Assembly (NCBI GenBank): GCA_029891385.1
Contig: CM057233.1
Span: 11,411,460-11,475,459 of the forward strand
Direction: 5' to 3'
Length of the DNA stretch: 64,000 nt
Source: Erythroxylum novogranatense
Lineage: Eukaryota > Streptophyta > Magnoliopsida > Malpighiales > Erythroxylaceae
Made by a program: the position numbers and the translations under genes. Under the pieces are notes generated by a model, which was not told the DNA's origin, did no database searches, and saw only the letters and a list, made by a program, of their open reading frames with translations. This document shows positions 48,107-58,905 of the stretch, in pieces. How positions within the stretch are numbered: the first letter of the stretch is position 1; each line of letters opens with the position of its first letter.

Positions 48107-48768
48107 AGCTTGTTGTGTGTAATGAATTCTTTCTTGTAAATCTAAACAAATGGGACAGTTCATTTAAAAGTCTTCGGGGAAATTACTACAATCGACATTG
48201 TCTAAATCATAGTTTATATCTTCATCTATGTTGTCATAATCGGTACTGGTAATTTCTATATCTTCTATTTCTGTATCGGAAGGAAATAATTGTGATAGTG
48301 ATTCTGAACAATATAATTGTTGTTGTAATTCAGTATCTAAATTTCTTGAAATTTGTTCTAAGAAAATATCTTGTTGTATTTGTGTTAATCTTTCTATTTC
48401 ATTTTCATCTTCTAATAATTCAAAAGTTTCGATTCTTCCTCGATGGAGGTGAGAAATCAAAATTATATCTCTATCATCGAGTCGTATGAGATAACCGACA
48501 CAGTATTGAGACCTAATATAGTTCTATATAAATAATTAAGAGTAATATCTAGATGATGACAGCTAATTTCAAAATATTGACAAATTATTTCATGAGGAAT
48601 AAATAATCGACTTGCAATTATAAAGAAAAGTAAAGGTCGTGCTTGAAATAAAGTAAAAGCATAAACATGTATTTGATTAATAATGACAGTAAACAATAAT
48701 TAATAAAATAAGATAATTGAAATGTCATGTTGATGGAATGCTTTAATCAATAAGTAAATCCATTTCTT
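48107..48768 (-). pseudogene. Caulimovirid acidic ORF, copy 3 (fragment)
   Basis: A third copy of the same viral stretch as 46624-47290 and 51025-51690, nearly identical to both. The open part 48460-48164 encodes the acidic Asp/Glu-rich protein up to its end at NFPEDF. At 48769 it is fused to coat-protein-region sequence, a joint not seen in the other copies. Confidence 0.7.
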
Positions 48769-49601
48769 GTTCAACCCTAGGTAATTTATAGTAATGTTTT
48801 TAAATTCACAAATAAAAACTTCTAAGTAATTAATATCACATAGCATTAAATTGTTTAAATGTCTTAATGCTTTTAATCGTTTTTCTTTTAATATATCTCT
48901 TGATGAAATATAATATCTTTTCCAAAAATTCTTTATATATTTCTTCGCCAATAATTTCAAATTTATCTTCATCATCGTTTGACTAAGATAATGAGGTGTA
49001 TTTTGTAAAGCTTGTGCATTATCTCTTAAAATTCTTGTACTATTCTCGAAGTTTTATATATAACAAAATAATAGAGAGAATCTTTTGTTGTAGATTGATT
49101 GCCAAAAGGTTTTTCTACTTGTAATAATAATAATATTTTGGAAAACCATTCTTGAAAGATTTCTTGAGATTTGTTGTACAGTCTAAATTTAAGATATTGT
49201 CAATTGTTAATTTTGAAATTTTGGTTTATATTCATCTGGATATTTTCGTATTTTGTACCTTTATAATAATATCCTTGTTGATGTAAAAATCATCTTTGTC
49301 ATTTTCCAAGTATAACTTGATGGTTGAAATGTTGTTTTTCTTTTATCTCCTAATTTTCTTTTAATTTTAATTCTTGAGTATTACTACTTTCGGGTTTTTC
49401 ATCATTATCCATAAAAAGTTCTTGATCTTGTTCAGATTCATAACCTAAAATTATTTCATCTTTATGTTCATTTGAAAATACTGGATCAATATATTCTTCT
49501 TTTTCGAGAGGGGTAAGATGTAATTTCTGTATGAGATCAGTTACTTCATGTAATTGTACTTGAATATTCTTTTCAACTTGTTCGATTGATTCGTCTTGCA
49601 T
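48769..49601 (-). pseudogene. Caulimovirid coat-protein-like ORF, N-terminal part
   Basis: It starts at an ATG at 49601, directly after the TAA of the coiled-coil ORF (TAAATG). The first 83 codons are intact and very acidic (KDEIILGYESEQDQELFMD). Decayed frames follow, with a YKGTKYENIQM stretch, then WFSKILLLLQVEKPF (about 49150-49100), then LLAKKYIKNFWKRYY in the open frame 48975-48770. By position after the movement and coiled-coil genes it should be the coat-protein gene. No zinc finger is reached before the joint at 48769. The assignment to coat protein is an inference from order and the acidic N-terminus. Confidence 0.55.
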
Positions 49602-49832
49602 TTAACTTCGTTCTCGGGGTATTTTTGTAATTACTAGCTCTGATACCATTTTCGGGGGCGGATCTTTTACAATTATTTGGTCATTTGTCTCTTGAATTTT
49701 TAACTGTATTTGTTGTATTAATGATACTATTTCTATTTGGGTTTGTATAATAGCTTCAATTTTCTGTTCTATTATTTCTTGTGTTTGTACTATTGATTCT
49801 AGATGTTGCGTAAGGTTTGTTAATGTTGTCAT
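49602..49832 (-). CDS. Caulimovirid coiled-coil (virion-associated-like) protein
   Basis: An intact 76-codon frame in copy 2. The whole N-terminal 50 residues show heptad-like spacing of Ile and Leu (IEAIIQTQIEIVSLIQQIQL), predicting a parallel coiled coil. A short basic end follows. Size, coiled coil and position just after the movement protein suit the virion-associated protein of caulimovirids, which bridges capsid and movement protein. The start ATG overlaps the movement-protein stop as ATGA, and its own stop abuts the next ATG (TAAATG). A functional product from a genomic relic is unproven. Confidence 0.6.
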   Translation of the reverse strand: MTTLTNLTQHLESIVQTQEIIEQKIEAIIQTQIEIVSLIQQIQLKIQETNDQIIVKDPPPKMVSELVITKIPRERS

Positions 49833-50813
49833 AGTTTCTGAACTAAATAGGTAGATAGTGTAGATAATTGCTGTTGAATTTCTTCTAACTGTCTTGTTTG
49901 ATTATTGGGTTCTGTTATTCTTAATGGTCGTTCTATATAAAGAGGTCTTTGATGTCTTAATGACAGAGATCTTAGCAAAGGAGTATTATTTGATGATGAT
50001 TCTGAAAAAGAATGTCTTCTTTCAATTAATGGAATTGCTGGTTCAAAGGGTTGTTGTATTGCTGGAAGTGGTTGTACTTTTGGTTGAATTTTTATTCCTA
50101 CTTTAGCAACTTCTTGGAACAATTGATCTAAATAGATTTGTTCGGTATGTTTGAAATCAATACTATGATGTGAATTAGTTAATGCATAACTAATTTGATA
50201 AGTTAATGAAAAGGGATATTGTCCGGGAGTCATTAAATTAGTTCTATAAAATTTATATGCAATTGTAATAGCTTTATCCAATTCGAAGAAATTAAGGGAA
50301 TTCTAATTTTAAACGAGTGTTAAATTTGATTTTTCCATATTGTAAATTTCCATTCATCATTCCTAAAATTTGATCATTTAGATTGTTCATTCTTTCATCT
50401 AAAATTGCCATTCTAATAGGAGTATCAATTCCTTGTTGAAAAGTGGATTTTAATAATATTTGGATGGTAGATAATTGAATATATCCAATTTTCTTTCGTT
50501 TTGATTCTGGTAACAATTGTAATTGTCTATGAATTTGTTCGGGATTAATTAAACTAACTCTTAGATTTCCATGACATTGATCAATTGAATAGGTTGTTCT
50601 TGAATAATTTTTCCATAATAAATAAGATTTTGTCATTAAAGATTTGTTTTATTGTTGATTTGTGAATGTCTTGACCTTTCTTTAAATCTAACCGAGCTTT
50701 AGCAATTTGATTCTTTTATCTTGAGTTATTAAGGTAGAAACTTGAAAAGTTCCTAAGGATTCAGTTAATTCTAAATTGTCTACATCGAGGATGGTAGAAG
50801 TTTGAGAAGTCAT
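49829..50813 (-). pseudogene. Caulimovirid movement protein, copy 2
   Basis: The longest viral gene in the element. From an ATG at 50813 (overlapping the upstream TGA) it encodes the 30K-type movement-protein core (CHGNLRVSLINPEQIHR, LKSTFQQGIDTPI). From 50281 the open C-terminal part follows (AYKFYRTNLMTPGQYPF, YALTNSHHSIDF), ending in a Gln/Ser-rich tail with a LEEIQQQLSTL helix. Frames break near 50715, 50636 and 50290. At some of these sites copy 1 keeps the frame, so both copies may derive from an intact gene. Confidence 0.8.
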
Positions 50814-51079
50814 AATGTATTGGGATGATATGGATGATAACAATGATGATCAGTTTCAATTTGTTCTAATTGTGTTAATTGTTCTATATATTGTTGATGT
50901 AATCTTTGTACTACAGATAAATGTTCTTCATAAGGTCGTCTGCCGAGACGATTGATTCCTAGAAATATAAGACTATCAATACGATTTTCATTGTATTGTA
51001 TATGATCTTTATAATGATTTATAGCTTGTTGTGTGTAATGAATTCTTTCTTGTAAATCTAAACAAATGGGACAGTTCAT
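50810..51079 (-). CDS. Caulimovirid small ORF with CPIC motif
   Basis: An intact 89-codon frame. It begins MNCPICLDLQERIHYT, is helical and Gln/His-rich in the middle (INHYKDHIQYNENRID), and ends in a His/Tyr/Pro tail. One CxxC pair is present but no second pair, so a full zinc finger is not supported. The ATG follows directly on the upstream TAA (TAAATG), and the stop overlaps the movement-protein ATG (ATGA), which suggests coupled translation in the ancestral virus. I do not recognise the family. Confidence 0.6.
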   Translation of the reverse strand: MNCPICLDLQERIHYTQQAINHYKDHIQYNENRIDSLIFLGINRLGRRPYEEHLSVVQRLHQQYIEQLTQLEQIETDHHCYHPYHPNTL

Positions 51080-51647
51080 TTAAAAGTCTTCGGGGAAATT
51101 ACTACAATCGACATTGTCTAAATCATAGTTTATATCTTCATCTATGTTGTCATAATCGGTACTGGTAATTTCTATATCTTCTATTTCTGTATCGGAAGGA
51201 AATAATTGTGATAGTGATTCTGAACAATATAATTGTTGTTGTAATTCAGTATCTAAATTTCTTGAAATTTGTTCTAAGAAAATATCTTGTTGTATTTGTG
51301 TTAATCTTTCTATTTCATTTTCATCTTCTAATAATTCAAAAGTTTCTGATTCTTCCTCAGATGGAGGTGAGAAATCAAAAATTATATCTCTATCATCGAG
51401 TTGTATGAGATAACCGACACGAGTATTGAGACCTAATATAGTTCTATATAAATAATTAAGAGTAATATCTAGATGATGACACTAATTTCAAAATATTGAC
51501 AAATTATTTCATGAGGAATAAATAATCGACTTGCAATTATAAAGAAAAGTAAAGGTCGTGCTTGAAATAAAGTAAAAGCATAAACATGTATTTGATTAAT
51601 AATGACAGTAAACAATAATTAATAAAATAAGATAATTGAAATGTCAT
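51080..51647 (-). pseudogene. Caulimovirid acidic ORF, copy 2
   Basis: The likely ATG is at 51647 (MTFQLSYFINY). A frameshifted stretch then gives ASRLFIPHEIICQYF and YLYRTILGLNTRVGYLI, then SPPSEEESETFELLEDEN, and the Asp/Glu-rich end NYDLDNVDCSNFPEDF. The C-terminal 100 codons are open, and it ends TAA directly before the CPIC ORF. The family is unrecognised. Its three copies in the element are nearly identical, which argues for recent duplication. Confidence 0.55.
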
Positions 51648-51669
51648 GTTGATGGAATGCTTTAATCAA

Positions 51670-51910
51670 TAAGTAAATCCATTTCTTGTTCAAATTCATA
51701 TCTATCGCTTTTAATCTGAATTATAAATATATAATGTTTGATCTAATAAAACTCTTGCATTTATTAAAAGTTGAAAACATTGATTTTCTTTTGCCATTTT
51801 ATATGTTCATGATATAAGTCAATAAACTTTCTTTGTTCATTTGATTTCTTTATAAAACGAATTCTTTGTATAAGTGATCGGCGATGATCAAAATAATTCA
51901 TTTTATTTAA
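51670..51910 (-). pseudogene. Two tiny overlapping caulimovirid ORFs
   Basis: MNYFDHRRSLIQRIRFIKKS starts near 51902 and runs about 45 codons. MAKENQCFQLLINARVLLDQ overlaps its end and continues to a stop near 51680, with a one-base break. Both are preserved in copy 1 (47290-47500). They are too short for a family call. Their conservation between copies reflects recent duplication, not selection. Confidence 0.35.
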
Positions 51911-51992
51911 ATGATAAGAAGAGATAATTTGGATACATAATATTTATGTTCGCAATACAATCTAAAATACAATAATCTAAAAGCGAATTAAA

Positions 51993-52205
51993 TCACGATT
52001 CTTCAATCATTTTCTCAAGAGAAAGAATTTCTTGTTCTTCATTATAAAGAGGGTGATCTGGAGAATTCTTAAACGGGATCGATGTAAATATCATTTGCTT
52101 TCTTGTTTCTTGCAATTGTTTTAATCTTAAGTTCTTCGATTCGCTTTGATTATCTAGTGCTTTGATTCGTTGCTTCAACATACGTTTGATGTGAAAATAA
52201 GCCAT
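51993..52205 (-). CDS. Caulimovirid leader-proximal small ORF
   Basis: A 70-codon frame from an ATG at 52205: MAYFHIKRMLKQRIKALDNQ, then a Lys/Leu/Gln-rich helix and an acidic end (EEQEILSLEKMIEES). Highly charged and helical. It is the first ORF of the viral block on the minus strand, with about 200 bases of leader before it. I do not recognise the family. Confidence 0.45.
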   Translation of the reverse strand: MAYFHIKRMLKQRIKALDNQSESKNLRLKQLQETRKQMIFTSIPFKNSPDHPLYNEEQEILSLEKMIEES

Positions 52206-52408
52206 TCTGAAAATCAAATTCTGGTAAGTCGTGAAAAGATTTTAAAAAGAATGATAAGAAATTTAATAATTTTTAAAATGCTACCGATTATATAATGTAA
52301 GATTGCATGAATGATAGCTACAATAAATAAAATAATAAGAAGTATGATTTGATAAAATATATGCATGACTTGTATGCTTGAATTAATCTAATGGTGACAA
52401 GAAGTTAA

Positions 52409-52475
52409 CCATACATTACTCTCTCTATCTTCTCTCTTCGCACTTAAGTCCGGTGTGACGTTCAAGCGAGCCAGG
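52409..52475. repeat. 67-bp segment between viral DNA and right TIR
   Basis: The exact inverse of 48038-48104. It is neither terminal repeat nor clearly viral, and may be a remnant of the transposon's original interior. Confidence 0.8.
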
Positions 52476-52476
52476 A

Positions 52477-52844
52477 AAGGAATTTAATAATGATATGAAT
52501 AATTATAAACAATTTTAATAATAATAATAATAAGGAATTTAATATTAATAATAATACTAATATTAATAATAAACCGCTTGTATTATATTATTAAGATTTA
52601 TAATAATAAGTATATATACTCCAGTTGGAAAATAATACTAATAATAATTAAATATTATAAGAATAATTAAATTGTTCGAATAATAAAGTTAATAATAAGA
52701 AGAAGAAAATTAGTAATTATTAAAATTTTCATAATAATAATAGAAATTAATATAATTAATAAATATTATAATCATATCGAATATAATAATAATAAATTAA
52801 TAATAATAATAACAATAACAATAACATTAATTTATTTATACATA

Positions 52845-52884
<40 letters not shown>

Positions 52885-53025
52885 TATCAAAGAATATAAT
52901 AATAAATGAAATATATATAATAAATACTTTGCAAAAGTTTCATAATAATATACGTATTTATTAATTATTATTATTATTATTATTTTAGTATTATTATTTT
53001 AATATAATTAATAAATATTATAATC

Positions 53026-53094
<69 letters not shown>

Positions 53095-53333
53095 TTATTA
53101 AAGAATATAATAATAAATGAAATACATATAATAAATACTTTGCAAAAAAATTTATAATAATAAGAAGTAAGTATCAGAATAGTGGCAGTTAAATATTAGA
53201 AGTTGTTTCAATAGTAGGTTTGAAAGAAAACTAACGACTTTAACACAGGCTCTACACATCTGTTAAAATTTAAAGAAAAAATAACGCTGTTTTACTCTTA
53301 AACATAGTTATTTTAAACAGACGATCCGCGCTC
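52477..53333 (-). repeat. Right terminal inverted repeat of Mutator-like element
   Basis: The inverse complement of 44134-45008, with ATT/AAT microsatellites at 52848-52880 and 53030-53095. The outermost 200 bases match the left arm with scattered substitutions, so the arms are not a fresh duplication. Confidence 0.85.
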
Positions 53334-53342
53334 CTTTCAATG
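53334..53342. repeat. 9-bp target-site duplication CTTTCAATG, right copy
   Basis: Identical to 44125-44133. The host repeat resumes here with TCCTCGGAAATAGAATATG, matching TCTTTGGAAATATAATATG at 59431. Confidence 0.85.
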
Positions 53343-53372
53343 TCCTCGGAAATAGAATATGCTATCAAATCA
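53343..53372 (+). repeat. Right part of ~190 bp direct repeat (copy 1)
   Basis: Matches 59431-59457, then diverges at about 53372, where copia sequence begins. Confidence 0.6.
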
Positions 53373-53398
53373 ACCCGCGGGTAGCTTAATTGGTTGGA

Positions 53399-55225
53399 CA
53401 TGGATATTACCCATAATGTCAGAACAACAAACGCAGAAGCTATTCGAGCTGCTAGAAGTTTAAATGTAGGTGACACTGACACAGGTTCTAATCCAGACGT
53501 TGCCACCAACCAAAAATGCAATTTCTTTTGCAGCGATAGCTATTCCCTTTGCAAGACCATTTTCTAATATTTCAAAAATTGAAATACATTAGGAGAATAA
53601 ATTTACAAGATGGTAGGAGAGGATTTTCTCAATTTTGGATGTGTGTAGGATAGCATTTGCCTTGACAGATTGGAAAAACTTGAGTATTGGATTCATGCCA
53701 ATAAGGTATGCCGACACATAAATGTGATTACCTTATCGATCTAGTGAATTGTTTGACGCTTATTGTCCTTAAAAAGAAGCAAAGGAGATATACATGGGAT
53801 TCGTTACTTGTTAAGTACACGGTTGAAGCTGTGGGAAAGTAAAAGTTCACAACTGGCAGATTTTATAAAGACATCAAATCTTAAATTAACCAGAACTATA
53901 AGCTTCTGAAGGATCTCAAAGGTGAAAACATCGGGTTTATTAGTGGAAAAAGCTGCCTAAATCTTGGAATCGCTACAAACAATTATCAGATCAGAAACAC
54001 CAACAATTGTCAATATCAGATCTGATTGTACCAACGTTATGAATACCGAACTGAACTTAGTATCGGATTGAGTTACAGATGCGACATTTGATATCAGATC
54101 GATTAATATCGAATCAGCTTTTGTAATTTTTAAATTTATAAAATAATTACTAAATTTTTTAAAAATTACAAAATAATTCATTGTCATATTTTACAGTTGT
54201 AGTTTATTTAATTTAGCTTTTTTAATATCTTAACCATTTTAGTTTATATATATCTTTATTATATTCTAATTATTTCTATATATAATATATATCTATATAT
54301 AATAATTATCTAAATATAATAATTTATTGTAAAATAATGAAAATAATTCAAAATTGTCTATTTTATAACAAATTTGAATTATTTTTTAGAATTGCTATTT
54401 TCATATTCCATTTCATTTTATATTTAATTAGACATAATCAAAATTTTAATTTAATATATAAAATTAATTTAATAATTATTAATAAATATAATTAAATTTC
54501 AAATAAATTTTGATTTAATAATTAAAATATAAAATAAATATTAGTTTATAAATAATAATTTTAAATTATTTATTTAAAAATATTTTACTAATATTTTATT
54601 AATAAATATTATATAAAATATTAAAATAAATAAAAATAAAATAATTTATTAGTAATTAAAATTAAAATATTTTCTTTTTAAGTTTTATTTAATTTATAAT
54701 TATTATTAGTAATAAAATATTTATTATTATTATTAAAAAAAAAGGGGGAAGGAGATGTATGAGGGAGGGAGAAAGATTTTGAAATTTTTTGAAAATTTTG
54801 CAAAACATTCTCCTAAAATTTTAAAATTTTCAGTACTAGCCGATATTTTATGCAAAATTTTGCATACCGACTTGTACCAATCGGTATTCAAATTCGGTAC
54901 CAAAATTTAAAATACCATATCAATTTTGGGTCGGTATGTACTAGTCGATACGGTATGGATTTCATAACAGTGGATTGTACACATAATTATTGAAAAACAA
55001 ATTGTAAGCAGTTTCAAGCAGTCAAAGCAAAAGAGATATTTTTGAAAGACAACATGTTACAAAGTAACTCAAATTCCTATAATAACAAAACGTACATAAA
55101 CAAAGATAAAAATAATAATCATAAACCTTTCAAACATAAAGTGAATAATCCTAACTTCAAAAAGAAAGCGTCTTTGTTAGTTTATGGAAAGCTAAGTCAT
55201 CATACACCTCAATGCAGGAAACAGA
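53399..55225 (+). pseudogene. copia gag, decayed, with ~1 kb AT-rich insertion
   Basis: An ATG at 53399 opens MDITHNVRTTNAEAIRAARS; after a frameshift near 53515 the gag core follows (AIPFARPFSNISKIEIH, ERIFSILDVCRIAFALTDW). At about 53960 the gag is interrupted by about 1 kb of AT-rich DNA. It resumes near 54976 and ends with a zinc-knuckle remnant (KKASLLVYGKLSHHTPQCRK, first Cys residues lost) at 55155-55220. The match is to UBN2-type plant copia gag. Many stops make it inactive. Confidence 0.7.
53960..54975. mobile_element. Unclassified AT-rich insertion in copia gag
   Basis: Flanking gag reading is lost across this block. Both edges carry related words (ATACCGAACTGAACTTAG-like at the left; CGGTATGTACTAGTCGATAC at the right) with a very AT-rich centre. 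I see no coding region. A non-autonomous DNA element is likely, but exact borders and target duplication were not found. Confidence 0.4.
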
Positions 55226-58200
55226 GTGCAAAATGACAATCCTATTAAACTGAATAAAAATTTGGTTGAAGTTGATAAAGAAATTATAGCTACTATTATT
55301 TCTCAAATTAATGTTATAGAAAATATGAATGATTGGGTGGTAGAATTTGGTGCTACAAGGCACATATGTACAAGTAAAAATGCTTTCACCACCTATACTC
55401 TATTAAAGGAAGGATAAGAAACAGTTTATCTTAGAGACTCTCGAATTGCAACAGTTTTTGGTAAAGGTAAAGTCCTTCTAAAACTCACATCGAGCAAGAC
55501 CTTGGCATTGAATGAAGTACTTCATGCACTAACTATTAGAGTTAATCTAATTTCTATAGCCTTGTTGTGAAAAGTTAGGGGTTAGAGTGTCATTTGAATT
55601 GGATAAGATTGTTATGACAAAAAATGATATATTTGTAAGGATAGGTTATTGTAATTAAGGATTGTTTGTAGTGTTTATGAGCGTATCAATGAAAATAATG
55701 CATATTCTTTTACTTGATTGATTCTTTTGATTTTTGGCCTCCTAGATTAGGTCATGTTAATTTTTCTTATCTTAGGGATATGTGATCTCTTGACCTTATT
55801 TCTGCTAAGGGTAATGCATGTATAGATAAATGTGGTATATGTGCTCAAACAAAAATAACTAAGAAATCTCGATCATATGTTAATAGAGAATTTGAATTAT
55901 TAAGTTTAATTCATGCTGATTTTGGTGATTTAAAGAAAACTTTATCTAGAGGTGATAAGAAATATTACATAACATTTATGGATAATTTTAGATATACTAA
56001 AGTGTATTTGTTAAGAAATAAATATGAGGCTTTTAATTTGATTTTTATGTATAAAGCTAATGTAGAAACCAATTAAATAGAAAATGAAAAGAGTTCAATT
56101 AGATAAAGGGGGAGAATATATTTTGTTTGATGAATATTATGAAAAAAGGAATAATCCATGGAATTACACTCCCTTATTCCCCTTAATCAAAAGATGTAAC
56201 AAAAAGGAAAAGTAGAACTTTAAAAGAAATGATGAATACTTTGTTTGTTAGTTGGTTTGCTCTTAATAATTTATGGGGTGAAGTTATTTTGCTTGTATGT
56301 CATTTTCAAATAGAATTCCTTATAAGAGAACTAGTAAGACGCCATATGAATTATAGAGAGGTTACCCTCCTAATTTTAAATATCTAAAAGTGTGGGGTGT
56401 CATGCTAACGTAATGTTGCCTAATCACAAGAAAAGGAAAATAGGCTAAAAAACTTTTGATTGCATGTTTATTGTTTATGCTAATAATAGTGCTATTCATA
56501 GATTTTTTTTGTTTTAAATAGTGATATCCTTGATAGTAACATTATCGTTGAGACAAAGAATGCAAAATTTTTGGAACATATTTTTCTAACTTGTTAAGAA
56601 AACTTCTTGTGTTGCCATTGTTTATATTGATTGTGGAAACTCTGATAAGTTGTTGAGAAGGAGAAAAAGATCAAGAAAAGGATAATGATTTAGAATTGAT
56701 TTTTACACTTATCTTATTGAAAATGACCCTTTATCATTTTTTGATGCAATTTCTTCTTTTGATGCATTGTTTTGGAAACAAGACATTAAGAATGAGATTA
56801 AATTCATTTTAAAAATAAATCTTGGGATTTAATAGATTTACGATAGGTGATAAACTTATTGATTGCAATTGGATTTTTAAAAGAAAATTTAAACCTAATG
56901 GTTCCATTGATAAATATAAAGTTCATTTGGTTGCTAAAGGTTTTATTCAAAAATGTAATGTTGATTATTTTGATACCTATACACCTACAACTAGAATCAA
57001 TTCTTATTTTGAATGCTTTAGCTTATATCCATAATTTATTTATTCATCAAATAGATGTCAAAACTGCAGTTTTGGACGGTGATTTAAATGAAGAAATTTA
57101 CAAGGTATAACCTAAAAGTTATGTTTTGTTTGGGTTAAAAACAAAGCTTATAGAGTGTGAATATCTTTGTATGGTCTTAAACAAGCTCTTAAGTCGTAAC
57201 ATGAAATTTTTGATTGAGTTATATTAAATAAAGGTTTCCCTTTTGTTGAAGTGGATCAATTTGTGTATACTAAAGTTATTAAGGGAGAATGTGTGATCAT
57301 TAGTTTATATATGGATGACATGCCTATTTTTGGTATTAGTATCATTGTTGTTTGTAGTGGTAAAAACTTCTTAGCTTTCCATTCTGATATGAATCATACA
57401 AGAGAAGCAAGTGCTATTTCGGGTGTTAAAATAATACAAAATAAATATAGTATAATGTTATCACAAGAATATTATACTAAAAAACTTCTTAAGAATTTCA
57501 ATTATTTTGATGTGAAACTAGTTTACTAGTTTGTACTCCTTACGATGATATCACTCATCTGGTTAAAAATAAATATGATCTTATGACTCAAACTAAGTAT
57601 GCTTAGATTATTGGGATTTTGATGCATTTAATGAACTTTGCACGATCTGATATAACTTATGATGTGTGTTGATTGAGTAGGTATACTGATAATCCTAATC
57701 TTGATCATTTGGTTACTTTAGTTAAACTAATGAAATATTTTAGAGGTACTATAAATTATGATGTTTTGTATGGTAGGCTTCTCGTTGTATTAGAAGGGCA
57801 CATTGATGCTAACTAGGTCTTTGATTCAGATGAGATAAAATCTACTAGTGGATATGCATTTACTATTGATGGAGCTGTACTAACTTGGAAGTTAGTAAAA
57901 CAAGCTATTATTGCTAGATCGACAATTGAATAAGAATTTGTGGTCCTATAGTTGGTTAAAAAATGAGGGTAAATGGTTAAGAAACTTCTTAAAAAATATT
58001 CCTTTAGGACTGAAATAAATACATTTCGTGTCTATACATTGTGATTGCAAGGTTGCAATAGCTATTGAAAATAAATAACATTTTAATGGAAAATAATAGA
58101 CTCTTTCATTTGAGACATAAAGCTTACTGATGGAATCATATACATTGATTATGTAAAGTCAAATAAATAACATTTTAATGGAAAATAATAGACTCTTTCA

Positions 58201-58400
58201 TTTGAGACATGAAGTGTTAAAGTAACTGCTTACGGATGGAATCATATACATTGATTATGTAAAGTCAAAAATTATTTTGGCCGATTTTCTAATTATACCA
58301 TTAGGAAAGAAACAAATATTTAAAACATCAAGGAGTCTGGGACTAATGCCAATACTAATTATCAAAAATGATGGTAACTCAACTTAAGTGAATGGCGATC
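55226..58400 (+). pseudogene. copia pol (PR-IN-RT-RH), strongly decayed
   Basis: The protease region is at 55335-55560 (DWVVEFGATRHICTSKNAF; the active-site DSG has become EFG). Pre-integrase and integrase run from about 55735 (RLGHVNFSYLRDM, CGICAQTKITKKS, HADFGDLKK, YYITFMDNF). Reverse transcriptase is at 56820-57530 (NWIFKRKFKPNGSIDKYK, HLVAKGF, HQIDVKTAVLDGDLNEEIY, SLYMDDMPIFG, where YVDDM would be expected), and RNase H at about 57600-58350 (DEIKSTSGYAFTIDGAVLTW). Stops occur every few dozen codons. It is the most decayed copia pol in the window. Confidence 0.85.
58069..58266. repeat. Tandem duplication of ~92-106 bp in RNase H
   Basis: 58069-58160 and 58161-58266 both run from AAATAAATAACATTTTAATG to ATTGATTATGTAAAGTC. 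The second unit keeps about 14 extra bases (GTGTTAAAGTAACT) lost from the first. Confidence 0.9.
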
Positions 58401-58905
58401 CCATGAATCAAGTTCATATGGATAATAATAAAGTCACTAATTGATTTTGAAAGGCACTATCAAATATTTATGTCCCTTGTATGATGTGTGATTAGTGCTA
58501 AAAGTGAGGATGAGCTAAGCTTTTAATGAATTCCATATCCCTTTTGGGTGGTGTATTTGATTGTGGTATACAATGATGGAATCACCTATATGAGTATGGA
58601 ATTGGTCGTTCCTATGAGAATTTGACTAATATCTTGAGCATTCATGAATAATCAAACACGTATATGGCCTATTAGCACAAATACATGATAAATAGTAGAT
58701 ATGGTGGGGTGCAATATGACTAATAAGAACTATAGTATACAATATAAGTTAGTTATTTAATAGAAACTTAAAGTTTCACTAGTAGTTCTGTAATTTGTAA
58801 CTTGTTAAGTCTAGTTTCTAGTTCATAGTCCATATAACATCATATTCGAACTTTTACGCCTATTTTTAATCCAATATTACTTAATTATATATATAAGTGG
58901 GGATT

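Larger units (their letters stand above)
44134..53333. mobile_element. Mutator-like element carrying pararetroviral genes (9.2 kb)
   Basis: The termini are GAGCGCGAATCGTCTGT at the left and its near-perfect inverse at the right (GAGCGCGGATCGTCTGT on the minus strand). Inverted repeats of about 0.87 kb extend inward. Perfect 9-bp duplications flank the element, and 9-bp duplications with long terminal inverted repeats are the hallmark of Mutator-like elements. No transposase is encoded. The interior (45234-52408) is caulimovirid sequence in three overlapping pieces on the minus strand plus a 67-bp segment present in both orientations. Either a transposon captured viral DNA or a virus integrated into an AT-rich transposon. 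Confidence 0.75.

Noticed and set aside
44134..53333. Inverted arms considered as viral terminal repeats
   Set aside because: Caulimovirid genomes are circular without inverted repeats, and the 9-bp host duplication lies exactly outside the arms. A transposon explanation fits better.
53385..53500. tRNA-like A box (TAGCTTAATTGG) and B box (GGTTCTAATCC)
   Set aside because: The boxes are about 100 bases apart, no acceptor stem pairs, and most of the interval is readable as copia gag. Chance matches are likely.
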